Of a stretch of 64,000 bases of DNA, positions 42,887-51,591 are shown piece by piece; position 1 is the stretch's first letter; every line of letters begins with the position of its first letter. Both the position numbers and the translations under genes were made by a program. The DNA lies in the NCBI GenBank assembly GCA_903899015.1, contig CAIUHP010000018.1, positions 26,631-90,630 on the forward strand. The letters are read 5' to 3'. The notes below the pieces were generated by a model, which was not told where the DNA came from, ran no database searches, and was given only the letters and a program-made list of their open reading frames with translations. The stretch is from an uncultured Armatimonadota bacterium (lineage in GTDB: Bacteria > Armatimonadota > Fimbriimonadia > Fimbriimonadales > Fimbriimonadaceae).

Positions 42887-45751
42887 CTAATGATTGATGG
42901 TTAGGGATGCAGATTTCGTTACTAAGCCTTGGCTCGCGGAGACCACCACTATCGTGTTTGAAGGAACTTTCGCGGTCGTCACCTTAAAAGTGGTTGAAGT
43001 CTTTCCGACCGGAATCGTCACACTACTTGGAACAGATCCTGCTGTACTAGAGACGCTTGTTTTGACGACAAACCCGCCGGTCGGAGCAGGTCCACTAATC
43101 GTAACGGTCCCAACCGCCGCTGTCCCACCTTTCACCGTTTTCGGATTAAGGGACAACCCAGTGATTAGAGGCGGATTAACCGTCAACGTGACACTTTGAA
43201 CAGTTCCATTCAGTGAAGCCGAAAGCTGGACGTTCGCTTGGGACGAAACACCCATTGTTTTAACTGTAAAGGTTGTAAATGTCTTTCCGCTTGGAATGGC
43301 GATCGATGCTGGTAAGGTCGCGACCTGAGAACTGCTTGAAAGCTTGATCGTCATTCCTGATGTCGGTGCTGGCGCACTGATGGCAACGGTCCCGAACGAG
43401 GATGTGCCACCGGTAACGGTGGTTGGATTCAGGCTAATTCCAGTCAAGCTGGGTGACTGGACGCTCAGCGTTGCCGATTGACTTACCGTTCCGAATTTCG
43501 CTGTGACTGTTGCCAGAACGTTGGACGCAACTGGAATGGTTTTGATGGCAAAAGCCGTAGATATTTTTCCAGCCAGAATCACCAAAGTCGCAGGAACTGG
43601 CGCCGCTTTATTCGTAGACGTGAGCAAGACCTTGAGGCCGCCAGTGGGCGCGGGACCACTGATAGATACTGTTGCGGTAGCCGAAGCACCACCCAGTAGG
43701 CTTCCAGGTGCAATTGAAACCGCTACGACTTGAAGAGGGTTCACCGTTTCGGTCGCGGTTTGCGTGGCGCCACTATACGACGCGGAAATAGTCGCTGTGA
43801 CCGGTGTGGTGACCATGGAATTTGTCACCTTAAAAGTCGTCGTGGTTGCCCCCGAGCCGATAACAACTGAAACGGGTACTGTCACGAACTTCGAATCGCA
43901 ACTTAACTTGACGGTAGCTCCGCTTGTGCCGGCTGGGCCAGTAAGGGTCACCGTACCAGTGGAAATGGTTCCCCCTGTCGTAGAAGCGGGGTCGATGGTG
44001 ACACCCTGCAAACTAACGGGTATCAAGGACAAATTCGCAGTCTTGGATATCCCCAATACCGTAGCCGTGATCGTCGCGGATGAGCTTGCCGAAACCTGAG
44101 ATGTGTGAATGGTGAAGGTGGCCGAGCTGTTCCCTTCTGCGACAACCACGCTCGATGGAACGGATGCGTTCGGATTACTCGAAAGCAGCCCGACTGAAAC
44201 TCCGCCGGATCCTGCTGGACTTGAAAGAGTCACCGTTCCAAAACTTGTTAACCCAACCACAACCGAACTCGGACTGAGAACGAGACTTTTGAGGGGGCCA
44301 GTCGTGACAAGGAGTGATGCGGTCGCGTTAACATTTCCGGAACGGGCCGTTATCACGACGGTCTTGTTTGATGAGACATTGCTTGTAGAGATCGTAAATT
44401 GAGCAGTCGTGGCCCCACCGGGCACAACCACAAAATTCGGAACGGTTACTGAGGCATCTCCGCTAAGCAGCGACACAACATCTCCACTACTGGGAGCGGC
44501 AGTGGAAAGATTCACGGTGCCCACTGAAGTATTGCCACCGGGGACAGATCCCGGATTGATCGTCAACGACGTCACGGGAACGGTGTTCACTTCGGTGCCA
44601 AACGCGTAGACGCTTTGGTCGTTGGATCCGATATAAACGGTTCCGTCTGAATCAATCGAAGGGGACGATACTACTGCTCCCTTCGTCGATGCCTTCCACC
44701 TCAATGAACCATCGCCCGCTAATGCGTACACGAATCCATCGGCTGAGCCAAAATAGAGGGTCCCATCGCTGCCAATAGCAGGCGCTGACGATATTGCCAG
44801 ACCGGTCGGGAAATTCCACTTAAGCTCGCCATTTGGCGTGACGGCATAGAGATTGAAATCATTGGAACCCACGTAAATCGTCCCATCCGAACCGATAGCA
44901 GGTGACGAAACAATTGTCGATCCGGTCGTAAATATCCACTTGCCTGATCCGTCTGGGTTGAAGGCGTAAAGGTTGTGATCGCTTGACCCTACATAAATCG
45001 TCCCATCGGAGGCGACGGACGGCGACGACGTAATCGAATTCCCAGCCTTAAACTTCCATTTCAGGGAGCCGTTCGGGTTTATAGCGTATAGATTTGCATC
45101 GCTCGCCCCCACATAAATCGTGCCATCGGCCCCAATTGCGGGAGACGACCCAATTAAGTTGCCGGTTGTGTAGCTCCACTTCTTGGTTCCGGAAGAGGTC
45201 AATGCGTAAAGACTGTTGTCCCACGAACCAAAGTAAACCGTTCCATCTCCACTAACAGTCGGTGACGAAGAGATTGGCCCTCCCGTCGCGAAAGCCCACT
45301 TCTTCGTACCATTAGGGTTAAGGGCGTAAAAGCTATTGTCTTCCGAACCGAAATAGATGGTTCCATCTTTTGCGATTGCCGGCGAAGACCAAATGACGTT
45401 GCCGGTAGAGAAACTCCACTTTTGAGAGCCATCTCGATTGACGGCATAAAGCTTGTTGTCAAACGATCCGAAATAGAGTGAGCCGTCGCCCGCAATGGCA
45501 GGTGAAGAAGCCACGATTCCCTTTGTATAAAATAGCCATTTGGGAACACCGGTCGATCCCCCTCCCGATCCGATTCCTGCGTTCTGAGGGTTGTTATGAT
45601 ATTTTGGCCACGGAGCCCCAATTTGCAGTCCAGCCGGTCGAAATCTTCCCGCGGCTTCGCGCTGGGCAGGGATTTGGGTACCTCCAAACGATTGGAGGAC
45701 CACCAAAGTCTGAATGGAAATCAATAATAAAGCGCGGAATCGGTTATTCAA
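42887..45751 (-). CDS. Secreted protein with PQQ-type beta-propeller and six Ig-like repeats
   Basis: The 954-residue protein has a signal-like N-terminus (RALLLISIQTLVVLQSFGG). Residues about 65-385 hold eight repeats of about 40 residues, each with an S-S-P-A-I, DGT-(I/L)-Y-(F/V)-GS, D-x-x-L-YA and W pattern, i.e. one PQQ-like eight-bladed propeller. From about 395 to the end come six repeats of about 93 residues starting with the pattern L-x-P-x-(S/T)-V-x-GG-T, predicted beta-sandwich. No quinone-binding or catalytic residues were identified. It would be exported, perhaps displayed on the surface. The start is a TTG at 45751. Stop and lacI promoter lie in tandem, but it is probably a separate transcript. 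Confidence 0.88.
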   Translation of the reverse strand: MNNRFRALLLISIQTLVVLQSFGGTQIPAQREAAGRFRPAGLQIGAPWPKYHNNPQNAGIGSGGGSTGVPKWLFYTKGIVASSPAIAGDGSLYFGSFDNKLYAVNRDGSQKWSFSTGNVIWSSPAIAKDGTIYFGSEDNSFYALNPNGTKKWAFATGGPISSSPTVSGDGTVYFGSWDNSLYALTSSGTKKWSYTTGNLIGSSPAIGADGTIYVGASDANLYAINPNGSLKWKFKAGNSITSSPSVASDGTIYVGSSDHNLYAFNPDGSGKWIFTTGSTIVSSPAIGSDGTIYVGSNDFNLYAVTPNGELKWNFPTGLAISSAPAIGSDGTLYFGSADGFVYALAGDGSLRWKASTKGAVVSSPSIDSDGTVYIGSNDQSVYAFGTEVNTVPVTSLTINPGSVPGGNTSVGTVNLSTAAPSSGDVVSLLSGDASVTVPNFVVVPGGATTAQFTISTSNVSSNKTVVITARSGNVNATASLLVTTGPLKSLVLSPSSVVVGLTSFGTVTLSSPAGSGGVSVGLLSSNPNASVPSSVVVAEGNSSATFTIHTSQVSASSSATITATVLGISKTANLSLIPVSLQGVTIDPASTTGGTISTGTVTLTGPAGTSGATVKLSCDSKFVTVPVSVVIGSGATTTTFKVTNSMVTTPVTATISASYSGATQTATETVNPLQVVAVSIAPGSLLGGASATATVSISGPAPTGGLKVLLTSTNKAAPVPATLVILAGKISTAFAIKTIPVASNVLATVTAKFGTVSQSATLSVQSPSLTGISLNPTTVTGGTSSFGTVAISAPAPTSGMTIKLSSSSQVATLPASIAIPSGKTFTTFTVKTMGVSSQANVQLSASLNGTVQSVTLTVNPPLITGLSLNPKTVKGGTAAVGTVTISGPAPTGGFVVKTSVSSTAGSVPSSVTIPVGKTSTTFKVTTAKVPSNTIVVVSASQGLVTKSASLTINH

Positions 45752-45873
45752 TCGTTCGCCTCAGTAGAATTGCTGTGCTCTATTCAATTTTACGCCACCA
45801 CGGCAGAATGACCTGTCACGGAATCGTGCATCCGAGTCGCCTAGATGATGTCGGTAGCGAATCGCCTTCCTGA

Positions 45874-47097
45874 TTAAGCTTCGGATTTCGCTGGCTTATG
45901 GCTGAGCGCCCAGCGCGCCATAAATGCGGCGAGCACTGTACAAATTGCCCCTAAATAAAACGGAGCACCAGGAATCTTAACTGCGGCCTGAACGGTGAAG
46001 TATCCAAAGACAAACGTAAAAATCGGGGGACCAACCACCCCGGTCAGGCTTTGGATCGAAGTCAAAGCTCCCTGAGCCGCCCCTTGCTCTGTTTCATCAA
46101 ACTGCCCCGAGACCAAACTTTGGATCGCCGGGCCACCCACAAAACTCACCGACCACAAAATCATCGATGCAAGCATCATCGCTCCAAAAGATGAGCTTCC
46201 CAAAAGGACAAAACCAACGATATTAAATCCGAGCCCAATCGCAAGTAAGCCCTTGTCTCCGTATTTCCTTGAAAGCACCCGAATAAGCCACGCTTGAACG
46301 AACATGGAGCAAAGCCCTAGCAGCGCGAATGATAGGCCATTGGATCGCTTATCCCAGCCAAACCGATACTCGGTATAAAGAACCCACGAGCTTGGAGGAA
46401 CCTGTTGCGCCAGCCAGTTTAGGGCGGCCGCGCCAGCCAAAAGCAGGATCCAGGTCTCCCGTCCAAGGATTCCAAGTGTCTTAAAAGGATTCAAGTTCTT
46501 CTTCGTGAGCACGCGCCGACTTTCAATCGGAAGCGACTCTGGAAGGACAAAATAGCCGTACAGAACGTTTAGTAGGGATGCGATCGCGGCCGCCCAAAAT
46601 GGAACGCGGGCACCATATTGGCCCAGGATGCCACCTAACGCGGGACCGATAATAAAGCCGAGACCGAATGCGGCCCCCATCATTCCGAAGTTTTGAGCCC
46701 GTTTTTCAGGTGGTGAAACATCCGCAATGTAAGCGGTTGCGGTTGTAAAACTCGCCCCTGTAATTCCCGAGATGGCTCGTCCAATAAAGAGCCAAATCAC
46801 GGTAGGCGCAGCCGCTTGGATCACATAGTCAAAGCCTGTAAAAAGCAGACTGAGCAACAGGATCGGGCGGCGCCCAAATCGGTCGCTCAAATTTCCGAGC
46901 ACAGGCGCGGAAATGAACTGCATCAATCCATAAATTGAAAGGAGGACCCCATAAATATGAGCTTGGTGGTCAATCGCTCCACCGGCCAATTTGCCCACCA
47001 AGTCTGGCAAGACGGGAATGATCAACCCAAATCCGATCACGTCGATCAAGAGCGTGATGAAGATGAACGCCATCGCAGGGGATCTTCCTTTTTTCAT
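45874..47097 (-). CDS. MFS drug efflux transporter, TetA-like (DHA1)
   Basis: The 407-residue protein has 12 predicted helices. The first is FITLLIDVIGFGLIIPVLP, the D-x-x-x-G-x-G-x-x-x-P-x-LP pattern of TetA(A-C)-type pumps, and motif A, GNLSDRFGRRP, sits at 68-78 between helices 2 and 3. GRAISGITGASFTTATAYIAD is the usual helix 4-5 block. It probably exports small hydrophobic compounds by proton antiport; tetracycline cannot be assumed from sequence. It appears monocistronic. Confidence 0.9.
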   Translation of the reverse strand: MKKGRSPAMAFIFITLLIDVIGFGLIIPVLPDLVGKLAGGAIDHQAHIYGVLLSIYGLMQFISAPVLGNLSDRFGRRPILLLSLLFTGFDYVIQAAAPTVIWLFIGRAISGITGASFTTATAYIADVSPPEKRAQNFGMMGAAFGLGFIIGPALGGILGQYGARVPFWAAAIASLLNVLYGYFVLPESLPIESRRVLTKKNLNPFKTLGILGRETWILLLAGAAALNWLAQQVPPSSWVLYTEYRFGWDKRSNGLSFALLGLCSMFVQAWLIRVLSRKYGDKGLLAIGLGFNIVGFVLLGSSSFGAMMLASMILWSVSFVGGPAIQSLVSGQFDETEQGAAQGALTSIQSLTGVVGPPIFTFVFGYFTVQAAVKIPGAPFYLGAICTVLAAFMARWALSHKPAKSEA

Positions 47098-47461
47098 CAG
47101 CCCCAGATGATACGGTATTTTGGCTTTCTCACCGTGTCAGGTAGCCATTCGAATCGCTCAAACCGAGATTGTGCGTCGAATATCGTATTGGAAGCACGGC
47201 ATGCCCTATCTGGAGCCAACAACCACCAGATTAGCCGACTAGATTTGGGATGACCCAACCATTTAGACGAATCTCAAATCTGTCCATATCCGCCGAAGTC
47301 GAATGACCGTTCGGCGCTTGAATCACGCCTGAGGATTCTGCTTTCTGGTCACAAATCATTTCTGAACCAAGGTCGATGTTTGATGGGTTCGTTGTCTCGG
47401 GCTCCCGAATTTGCTTCGCCTTGCCTGCCGAAAGTTTATGACATTTCCTTAAAAAAGGGCA
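47098..47461. other. Gene-free stretch
   Basis: These 364 bases upstream of the MFS gene and downstream of the stress-protein gene show no supported coding region, hairpin or repeat on either strand. It should hold the MFS promoter. Confidence 0.5.
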
Positions 47462-47773
47462 CTAAGGTCGAAGAATCAGAATGGAATGACTTGATGTCAC
47501 GACTTCACGGAGAGTCGTACTTCCGATGAAGAGCCTCTTCAGAAAGCCGTGTCCTTGAGCACCCATGATCAAGAGATCTGCGTTATTCTCTGCCATTTGA
47601 TCCTTTATCGCTTGATCCAGTTCGCCCTCGACACAACGAACCTCGGTAGGAATTCCTGCTGCATTCATGAATCGGGAGACATTCTCTCCTCGTTTGGCAA
47701 AGTATTCTCGTAGGCGATCAATGTGGAGTTCGTCGGCGCTCCCAACCATTGCCTCATCAAGAGCCGTAAGCAA
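47462..47773 (-). CDS. Universal stress protein domain, second half of a frameshifted tandem gene
   Basis: The 103 residues hold the C-terminal part of a UspA domain, ending DLLIMGAQGHGFLKRLFIGSTT and HSILILRP, where G-x2-G-x9-G-S/T is the ATP-binding loop. The nominal TTG start at 47773 falls inside a beta strand. The same frame continues upstream as YSDQALRLLCKLKPLGIQRL, the normal N-terminal helix and strand of a Usp domain, through to about 47858, overlapping the preceding ORF in another frame. So this is the second domain of one tandem UspA gene (47462-48303) broken by a frameshift. Confidence 0.75.
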   Translation of the reverse strand: MLTALDEAMVGSADELHIDRLREYFAKRGENVSRFMNAAGIPTEVRCVEGELDQAIKDQMAENNADLLIMGAQGHGFLKRLFIGSTTLREVVTSSHSILILRP

Positions 47774-47799
47774 AATGAGCCGTTGGATTCCGAGAGGCT

Positions 47800-48303
47800 T
47801 TAGCTTACAGAGGAGTCTGAGAGCTTGATCTGAATAGCGGGAGCGGTGGTGGCTATCGCCGTGATCGGTCCCTCGGCTCCGATTTCGCCCTTAGCAATCA
47901 GCACGGAGTGATGAGCACCAATTGCCAAGGCGCGGCCAACGCTACCAAACACAAGGCCACCTATCCGCGACCTCTGATACGAACCAATTGCAATAAGGTC
48001 GGTGTGATTGACATCCGCTTGCTCCATTAGAAGTCCCGCAGCGGACCCGATAAGTGATCTAGAGATGGAATGCAATCCTCGTTCAACCGCAAGATGCTCC
48101 GCTTGCGAGAGAATCTTCTCATCCAGCTTTTCCATCGCGTCCAGAACTTCGGGAGTCCAAGCGAAAGCTTCTTCGGGATAGCTCGGAGGAACTTCATCGA
48201 CGTGCAGTAGCTCAATGTCCAACGGGTCGATTTTCAGCCTTGACAATAACCGAATAGCCGATTCGTAAAAGCCGCTAGCATCAACACCAACCACAACCTT
48301 CAT
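47800..48303 (-). CDS. Universal stress protein domain, first half of a frameshifted tandem gene
   Basis: The 167-residue product starts MKVVVGVDASGFYESAIRLL, the UspA N-terminus, and contains DLIAIGSYQRSRIGGLVFGSVGRAL and HSVLIAKGE, the ATP-binding G-x2-(R)G-x9-GS loop in near-canonical form. About 20 residues after this domain (ITAIATTAPAIQ) the frame drifts into a low-complexity tail and stops, while the neighbouring frame continues with a second Usp domain. Tandem Usp proteins of about 280 residues are common. It is divergent from coaD. The frame break near 47840-47858 could be natural, programmed or a sequencing error. Confidence 0.8.
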   Translation of the reverse strand: MKVVVGVDASGFYESAIRLLSRLKIDPLDIELLHVDEVPPSYPEEAFAWTPEVLDAMEKLDEKILSQAEHLAVERGLHSISRSLIGSAAGLLMEQADVNHTDLIAIGSYQRSRIGGLVFGSVGRALAIGAHHSVLIAKGEIGAEGPITAIATTAPAIQIKLSDSSVS

Positions 48304-48415
48304 GTCTCTAGTTTGACCTTGATTTCCGCGTTTTTTGGGAAATATTGAAGTATCTCAGAGCTTTAAGAATCAAAGGGATTCAACTCGGTCTATGCGCCTG
48401 CTATAGTCGGCACAT

Positions 48416-48910
48416 ATGCGTCGCCTCGCGATCTATCCGGGATCGTTTGATCCTCCCACGCTCGGTCACCTCGATGTGATCGAAAGAGCGTCTCGATTGT
48501 TTGACGAATTGATAGTTGGCGTCGGAGTCAATTCCTCTAAAAAACCTATGCTTTCCGCTGACGAAAGAATCGAGGCGCTAAGGGCATCGGTCGCCCACCT
48601 TGCCAACGTCCAAATCGAAGAATTCACGGGCCTCCTTGTTCACTACGCAACGGAGAAAGGTGCCCATTCGATCGTTCGTGGGCTCCGAGCAACGGCCGAC
48701 TTCGAGTACGAATTTCAGATGGCGATGGTCAATCGTCGGTTGAGCGACGATGTCGATACGATCTTCCTGATGACAAAGTGGGAGCACAGCTACTTGAGCA
48801 GTTCGATCGTCCGAGAAGTCGCCACGTTGGGTGGAGACTACTCGGGAATGGTGCCCCCCGAAGTCGGCAAAGTTATGGCAAGGGTTCTAGCCGACCGCGC
48901 TCAGCCCTAA
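48416..48910 (+). CDS. coaD: Phosphopantetheine adenylyltransferase
   Basis: The 164-residue protein matches CoaD throughout: IYPGSFDPPTLGHLDVIERA (the T/H-x-G-H nucleotidyltransferase motif), KKPMLSADERIEAL, VRGLRATADFEYEFQMAMVN and the late SSSIVREVA (the ISSTxxR motif). It joins ATP and 4'-phosphopantetheine to form dephospho-CoA, the fourth step of coenzyme A synthesis. Length is typical (about 160). It is convergent with the redoxin-like gene, overlapping it by 4 bases at the stops. Confidence 0.97.
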   Translation: MRRLAIYPGSFDPPTLGHLDVIERASRLFDELIVGVGVNSSKKPMLSADERIEALRASVAHLANVQIEEFTGLLVHYATEKGAHSIVRGLRATADFEYEFQMAMVNRRLSDDVDTIFLMTKWEHSYLSSSIVREVATLGGDYSGMVPPEVGKVMARVLADRAQP

Positions 48911-49491
48911 GATCGAATCGGTGGAATTTGGTAGTCCACACCGTAGATCGTCGTAGATGGCGTCTTACTGAAATCAATGTGCCTTACTTTTCGATAATTG
49001 ATTTCAGCGGTCGCTTTGTTGATCGCCTTGAGACGATAGCCGCTGTAGCCTTTCCAAATATTCATGACTTTACCGTCGGAGCCAATTTCGACCACCGCGG
49101 GAGAGTTCTGAATTCCAAAAGCATGAACGACCGATAGGTCTTCGTCACGAAGCATGCGGAACGGCAGATTATATTCAGAGGCAACTGAGCGCATTCGGTC
49201 GGCCCTGCCATCCACCACTGCATACCAATTCGCCCGCGAAGGTACGTATGAGCGCACGATTCGTTCAATATAAGTCGTCGCTAATCGAGTTGTGGGATCG
49301 CCGTCCCGCATGAAGTAAAGGAAGATCGGGCCTTCGTTTTGAAGGTCACCCAAAAACAGTCGCTTGCCGTCAATTGAAACAGCGCTGAATTTTGGAGAGG
49401 GCAAGCCAATCTTTGCTTGAAATGCCGAGGCTGAGCTTATCAAGCCGGCTGCAATAAGAAGTGTGGATAATCGGAGCCGTAAGGTTGTCAT
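48907..49491 (-). CDS. Exported redoxin-fold (AhpC/TSA-like) protein without active-site cysteines
   Basis: The 194-residue protein has a signal peptide (LSTLLIAAGLISSASAFQA) and a redoxin-like start, IGLPSPKFSAVSIDGKRLFLGDL. It continues IFLYFMRDGDPTT, where peroxiredoxins and thioredoxins have the P-x-C or C-x-x-C site. No cysteine is present anywhere in the mature protein. The C-terminal half (NSPAVVEIGSDGKVMNIWKGYS) keeps the cis-proline-like S-P-A and the thioredoxin strand. It is thus probably a non-catalytic or divergent member. It overlaps coaD tail to tail. Confidence 0.7.
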   Translation of the reverse strand: MTTLRLRLSTLLIAAGLISSASAFQAKIGLPSPKFSAVSIDGKRLFLGDLQNEGPIFLYFMRDGDPTTRLATTYIERIVRSYVPSRANWYAVVDGRADRMRSVASEYNLPFRMLRDEDLSVVHAFGIQNSPAVVEIGSDGKVMNIWKGYSGYRLKAINKATAEINYRKVRHIDFSKTPSTTIYGVDYQIPPIRS

Positions 49492-49583
49492 GCTGGAGTT
49501 GACTATTCGTTCAACTTCGATGTTCCGCCAAAGAACAAAAGGCCTTTTTGGTCTGAATTTACGTATAACAATTGAATCCCCCC

Positions 49584-51557
49584 ATGGCTAAATCGACCCT
49601 TGCCGAAAACATCCAGGAGAAGCTGAAGCAACTTCCCGGTCAGCCCGGTTGCTACATCTACAAAGATGAAAAGGGCGATGTTCTCTACATTGGCAAGGCG
49701 ATCTCGCTTAAAAATCGAGTTCGAAGCTATTTTCAAGAGTCCACGCGGCACGGCAGTCGAATCGCGAGGATGGTGTCAAAAGTCCACGATCTTGAATGGA
49801 TCGTTGTCGACTCCGAATTGGAAGCTCTGGTGCTGGAATGCAATCTGATCAAACAGCATCGCCCGCCGTTCAACGTTCGACTGCGCGACGATAAGAGTTA
49901 TCCATACATCACCATTACGAACGAGAAGTTCCCTCGAGTCTTATTTACGCGTAAGGTCCGGAAAGACGGCGCCAAGTATTTCGGCCCTTATACCAGCGCA
50001 TTTAACGTTCGAGATTCCCTTCAACTCCTTCACAAGATCTTCCCTCTGATTCCTTGCGGGAAAAGCTGGAATGGAACAGAGGAACAGAGGCCATGTCTTT
50101 ACTACCATCTTGGTCGTTGTCTGGGCCCCTGTGCGGGATTGAGTGACAAAGCCCAGTATGCGACGGTGATTGATAAGGTTGAGCGATTTCTCAATGGCAA
50201 AGAAGAATCGATCGTCGATGACCTCCGCGCGGACATGGGAGTCGCTGCGGAGGCTCTGGACTTCGAAAAGGCCGCTAAAATTCGGGATCAAATCATCGCG
50301 ATTGAAAGCGTGCTTCAGCGCCAAAAGGTGCTTTCCAACGACCAAGTCGATCAAGACGTCATCGCAATCGTGAAAGATGATCGCGGGACCGCGATTCAAA
50401 TGCTTTACATTCGAAGTGGCAAGCTTATCGGTCAACGCCAATACGTGCTTGACGGTGCGGGAGACGCTTCTTCCGCTCTGGCGGTTCAGGAATTCGTGAA
50501 GCAGTACTACACCGATGCAGCTGAGGTTCCCAAGGAGATTCTCCTTCCTGTAGAAATCGAAGAGCGGAACATCGTCCAAACATGGCTTCGCCAAAAGAAA
50601 GGCAGCGCAATGACGCTTGAAGTCCCTCAACAAGGTGAGAAAGCCCGCCTTGTCGACCTTGCCGCCGCCAACGCCGAACAGGCTCTTAACCAAATTTCAA
50701 CGGAGATGGCGCAAAAGGAGCAATGGATTGACGACGCCATGTCCCAGCTTCAGGATGCGGTTGGACTTGACAGCCCTCCGATCCGAGTCGAAGGCTACGA
50801 TATTTCGAATATTCAAGGCACATCGCCAGTGGGCTCGATGGTCGTGACCGAAAATGGGGAGGCGGCCAAGGCTGAATATCGCCGATTCAAAGTGCGCTAT
50901 CACCCAGAAAGTCCGAACGACTTCGCTATGATGCACGAGGTCCTTACCCGTAGGCTTCGAGCTTATGTCGATGGGGACGAGAAATTCCAAAAGCTTCCTG
51001 ACCTGATCATGATTGATGGCGGTCGGGGTCAGTTGGCAGCTGCCTTGAAGGCACGTGACGAGTTGGGATTGTCGGTACCCATGATTGGCCTCGCCAAGCG
51101 GCACGAGCTCCTCTATATTCCGAATGAACCTCCGGTTGCACTTGAGGGCCAGCGTCATCATGTACTTGTCGAAAGTGATCCAACGGAAACTTCCGGCACC
51201 GACGCAAAGCGCATCAAAGACCCGAATTATTCTTATGAGCGTCCGGCTCTACGTGACTACACTTACCGTGAAATTGAACTCCCGCTGAATTCGCCAGGCT
51301 TGATGCTCTTGCGCAAACTTCGAGATGAGGCTCACCGGTTCGCTCTTACTTTCCATCGCAAGCTACGCGATAAACGGATCAGTGGCTCTGCATTAGAAGA
51401 GATTCCGGGGGTCGGGCCTCGACGCAAACGACTGCTTTTGAGGACGTTTGGGTCACTCGAAGGAATTCGCCGCGCGAGCGCAGAGGAGATCGCGGCGGTG
51501 CCAACGATGACGAAGGTGCTCGCAGAAAAAGTGCGCGAGTATTTGGCCGAATCGTAA
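49584..51557 (+). CDS. uvrC: Excinuclease ABC subunit C
   Basis: The 657-residue protein has the full UvrC order: GIY-YIG nuclease at the N-terminus (CYIYKDEKGDVLYIGKA, with IAR and E later), a cysteine-containing block (CLYYHLGRCLGPCAG), the UVR segment that binds UvrB (about residue 225, EALDFEKAAKIRDQI), the RNase H-like second nuclease (RVEGYDISNIQGTSPVGSMV, IDGGRGQL) and tandem helix-hairpin-helix at the end (IPGVGPRRKRLLLRTFGS). It makes both incisions in nucleotide excision repair. ATG at 49584 was taken; a TTG lies 12 bases upstream at 49572. Confidence 0.97.
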   Translation: MAKSTLAENIQEKLKQLPGQPGCYIYKDEKGDVLYIGKAISLKNRVRSYFQESTRHGSRIARMVSKVHDLEWIVVDSELEALVLECNLIKQHRPPFNVRLRDDKSYPYITITNEKFPRVLFTRKVRKDGAKYFGPYTSAFNVRDSLQLLHKIFPLIPCGKSWNGTEEQRPCLYYHLGRCLGPCAGLSDKAQYATVIDKVERFLNGKEESIVDDLRADMGVAAEALDFEKAAKIRDQIIAIESVLQRQKVLSNDQVDQDVIAIVKDDRGTAIQMLYIRSGKLIGQRQYVLDGAGDASSALAVQEFVKQYYTDAAEVPKEILLPVEIEERNIVQTWLRQKKGSAMTLEVPQQGEKARLVDLAAANAEQALNQISTEMAQKEQWIDDAMSQLQDAVGLDSPPIRVEGYDISNIQGTSPVGSMVVTENGEAAKAEYRRFKVRYHPESPNDFAMMHEVLTRRLRAYVDGDEKFQKLPDLIMIDGGRGQLAAALKARDELGLSVPMIGLAKRHELLYIPNEPPVALEGQRHHVLVESDPTETSGTDAKRIKDPNYSYERPALRDYTYREIELPLNSPGLMLLRKLRDEAHRFALTFHRKLRDKRISGSALEEIPGVGPRRKRLLLRTFGSLEGIRRASAEEIAAVPTMTKVLAEKVREYLAES

Positions 51558-51591
51558 TTAACGAGCAAGGCTGGATGCCCTGCTCGTTAGC

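Noticed and set aside
42894..44609. Long open frames antisense to the PQQ/Ig-repeat gene
   Set aside because: They mirror the repeated Thr/Val/Ser/Pro-rich sequence of the real gene and break at irregular points; the minus-strand frame is continuous with clear domains.
49941..50693. 250-codon minus-strand frame opposite uvrC
   Set aside because: Antisense shadow; uvrC is unambiguous on the plus strand.
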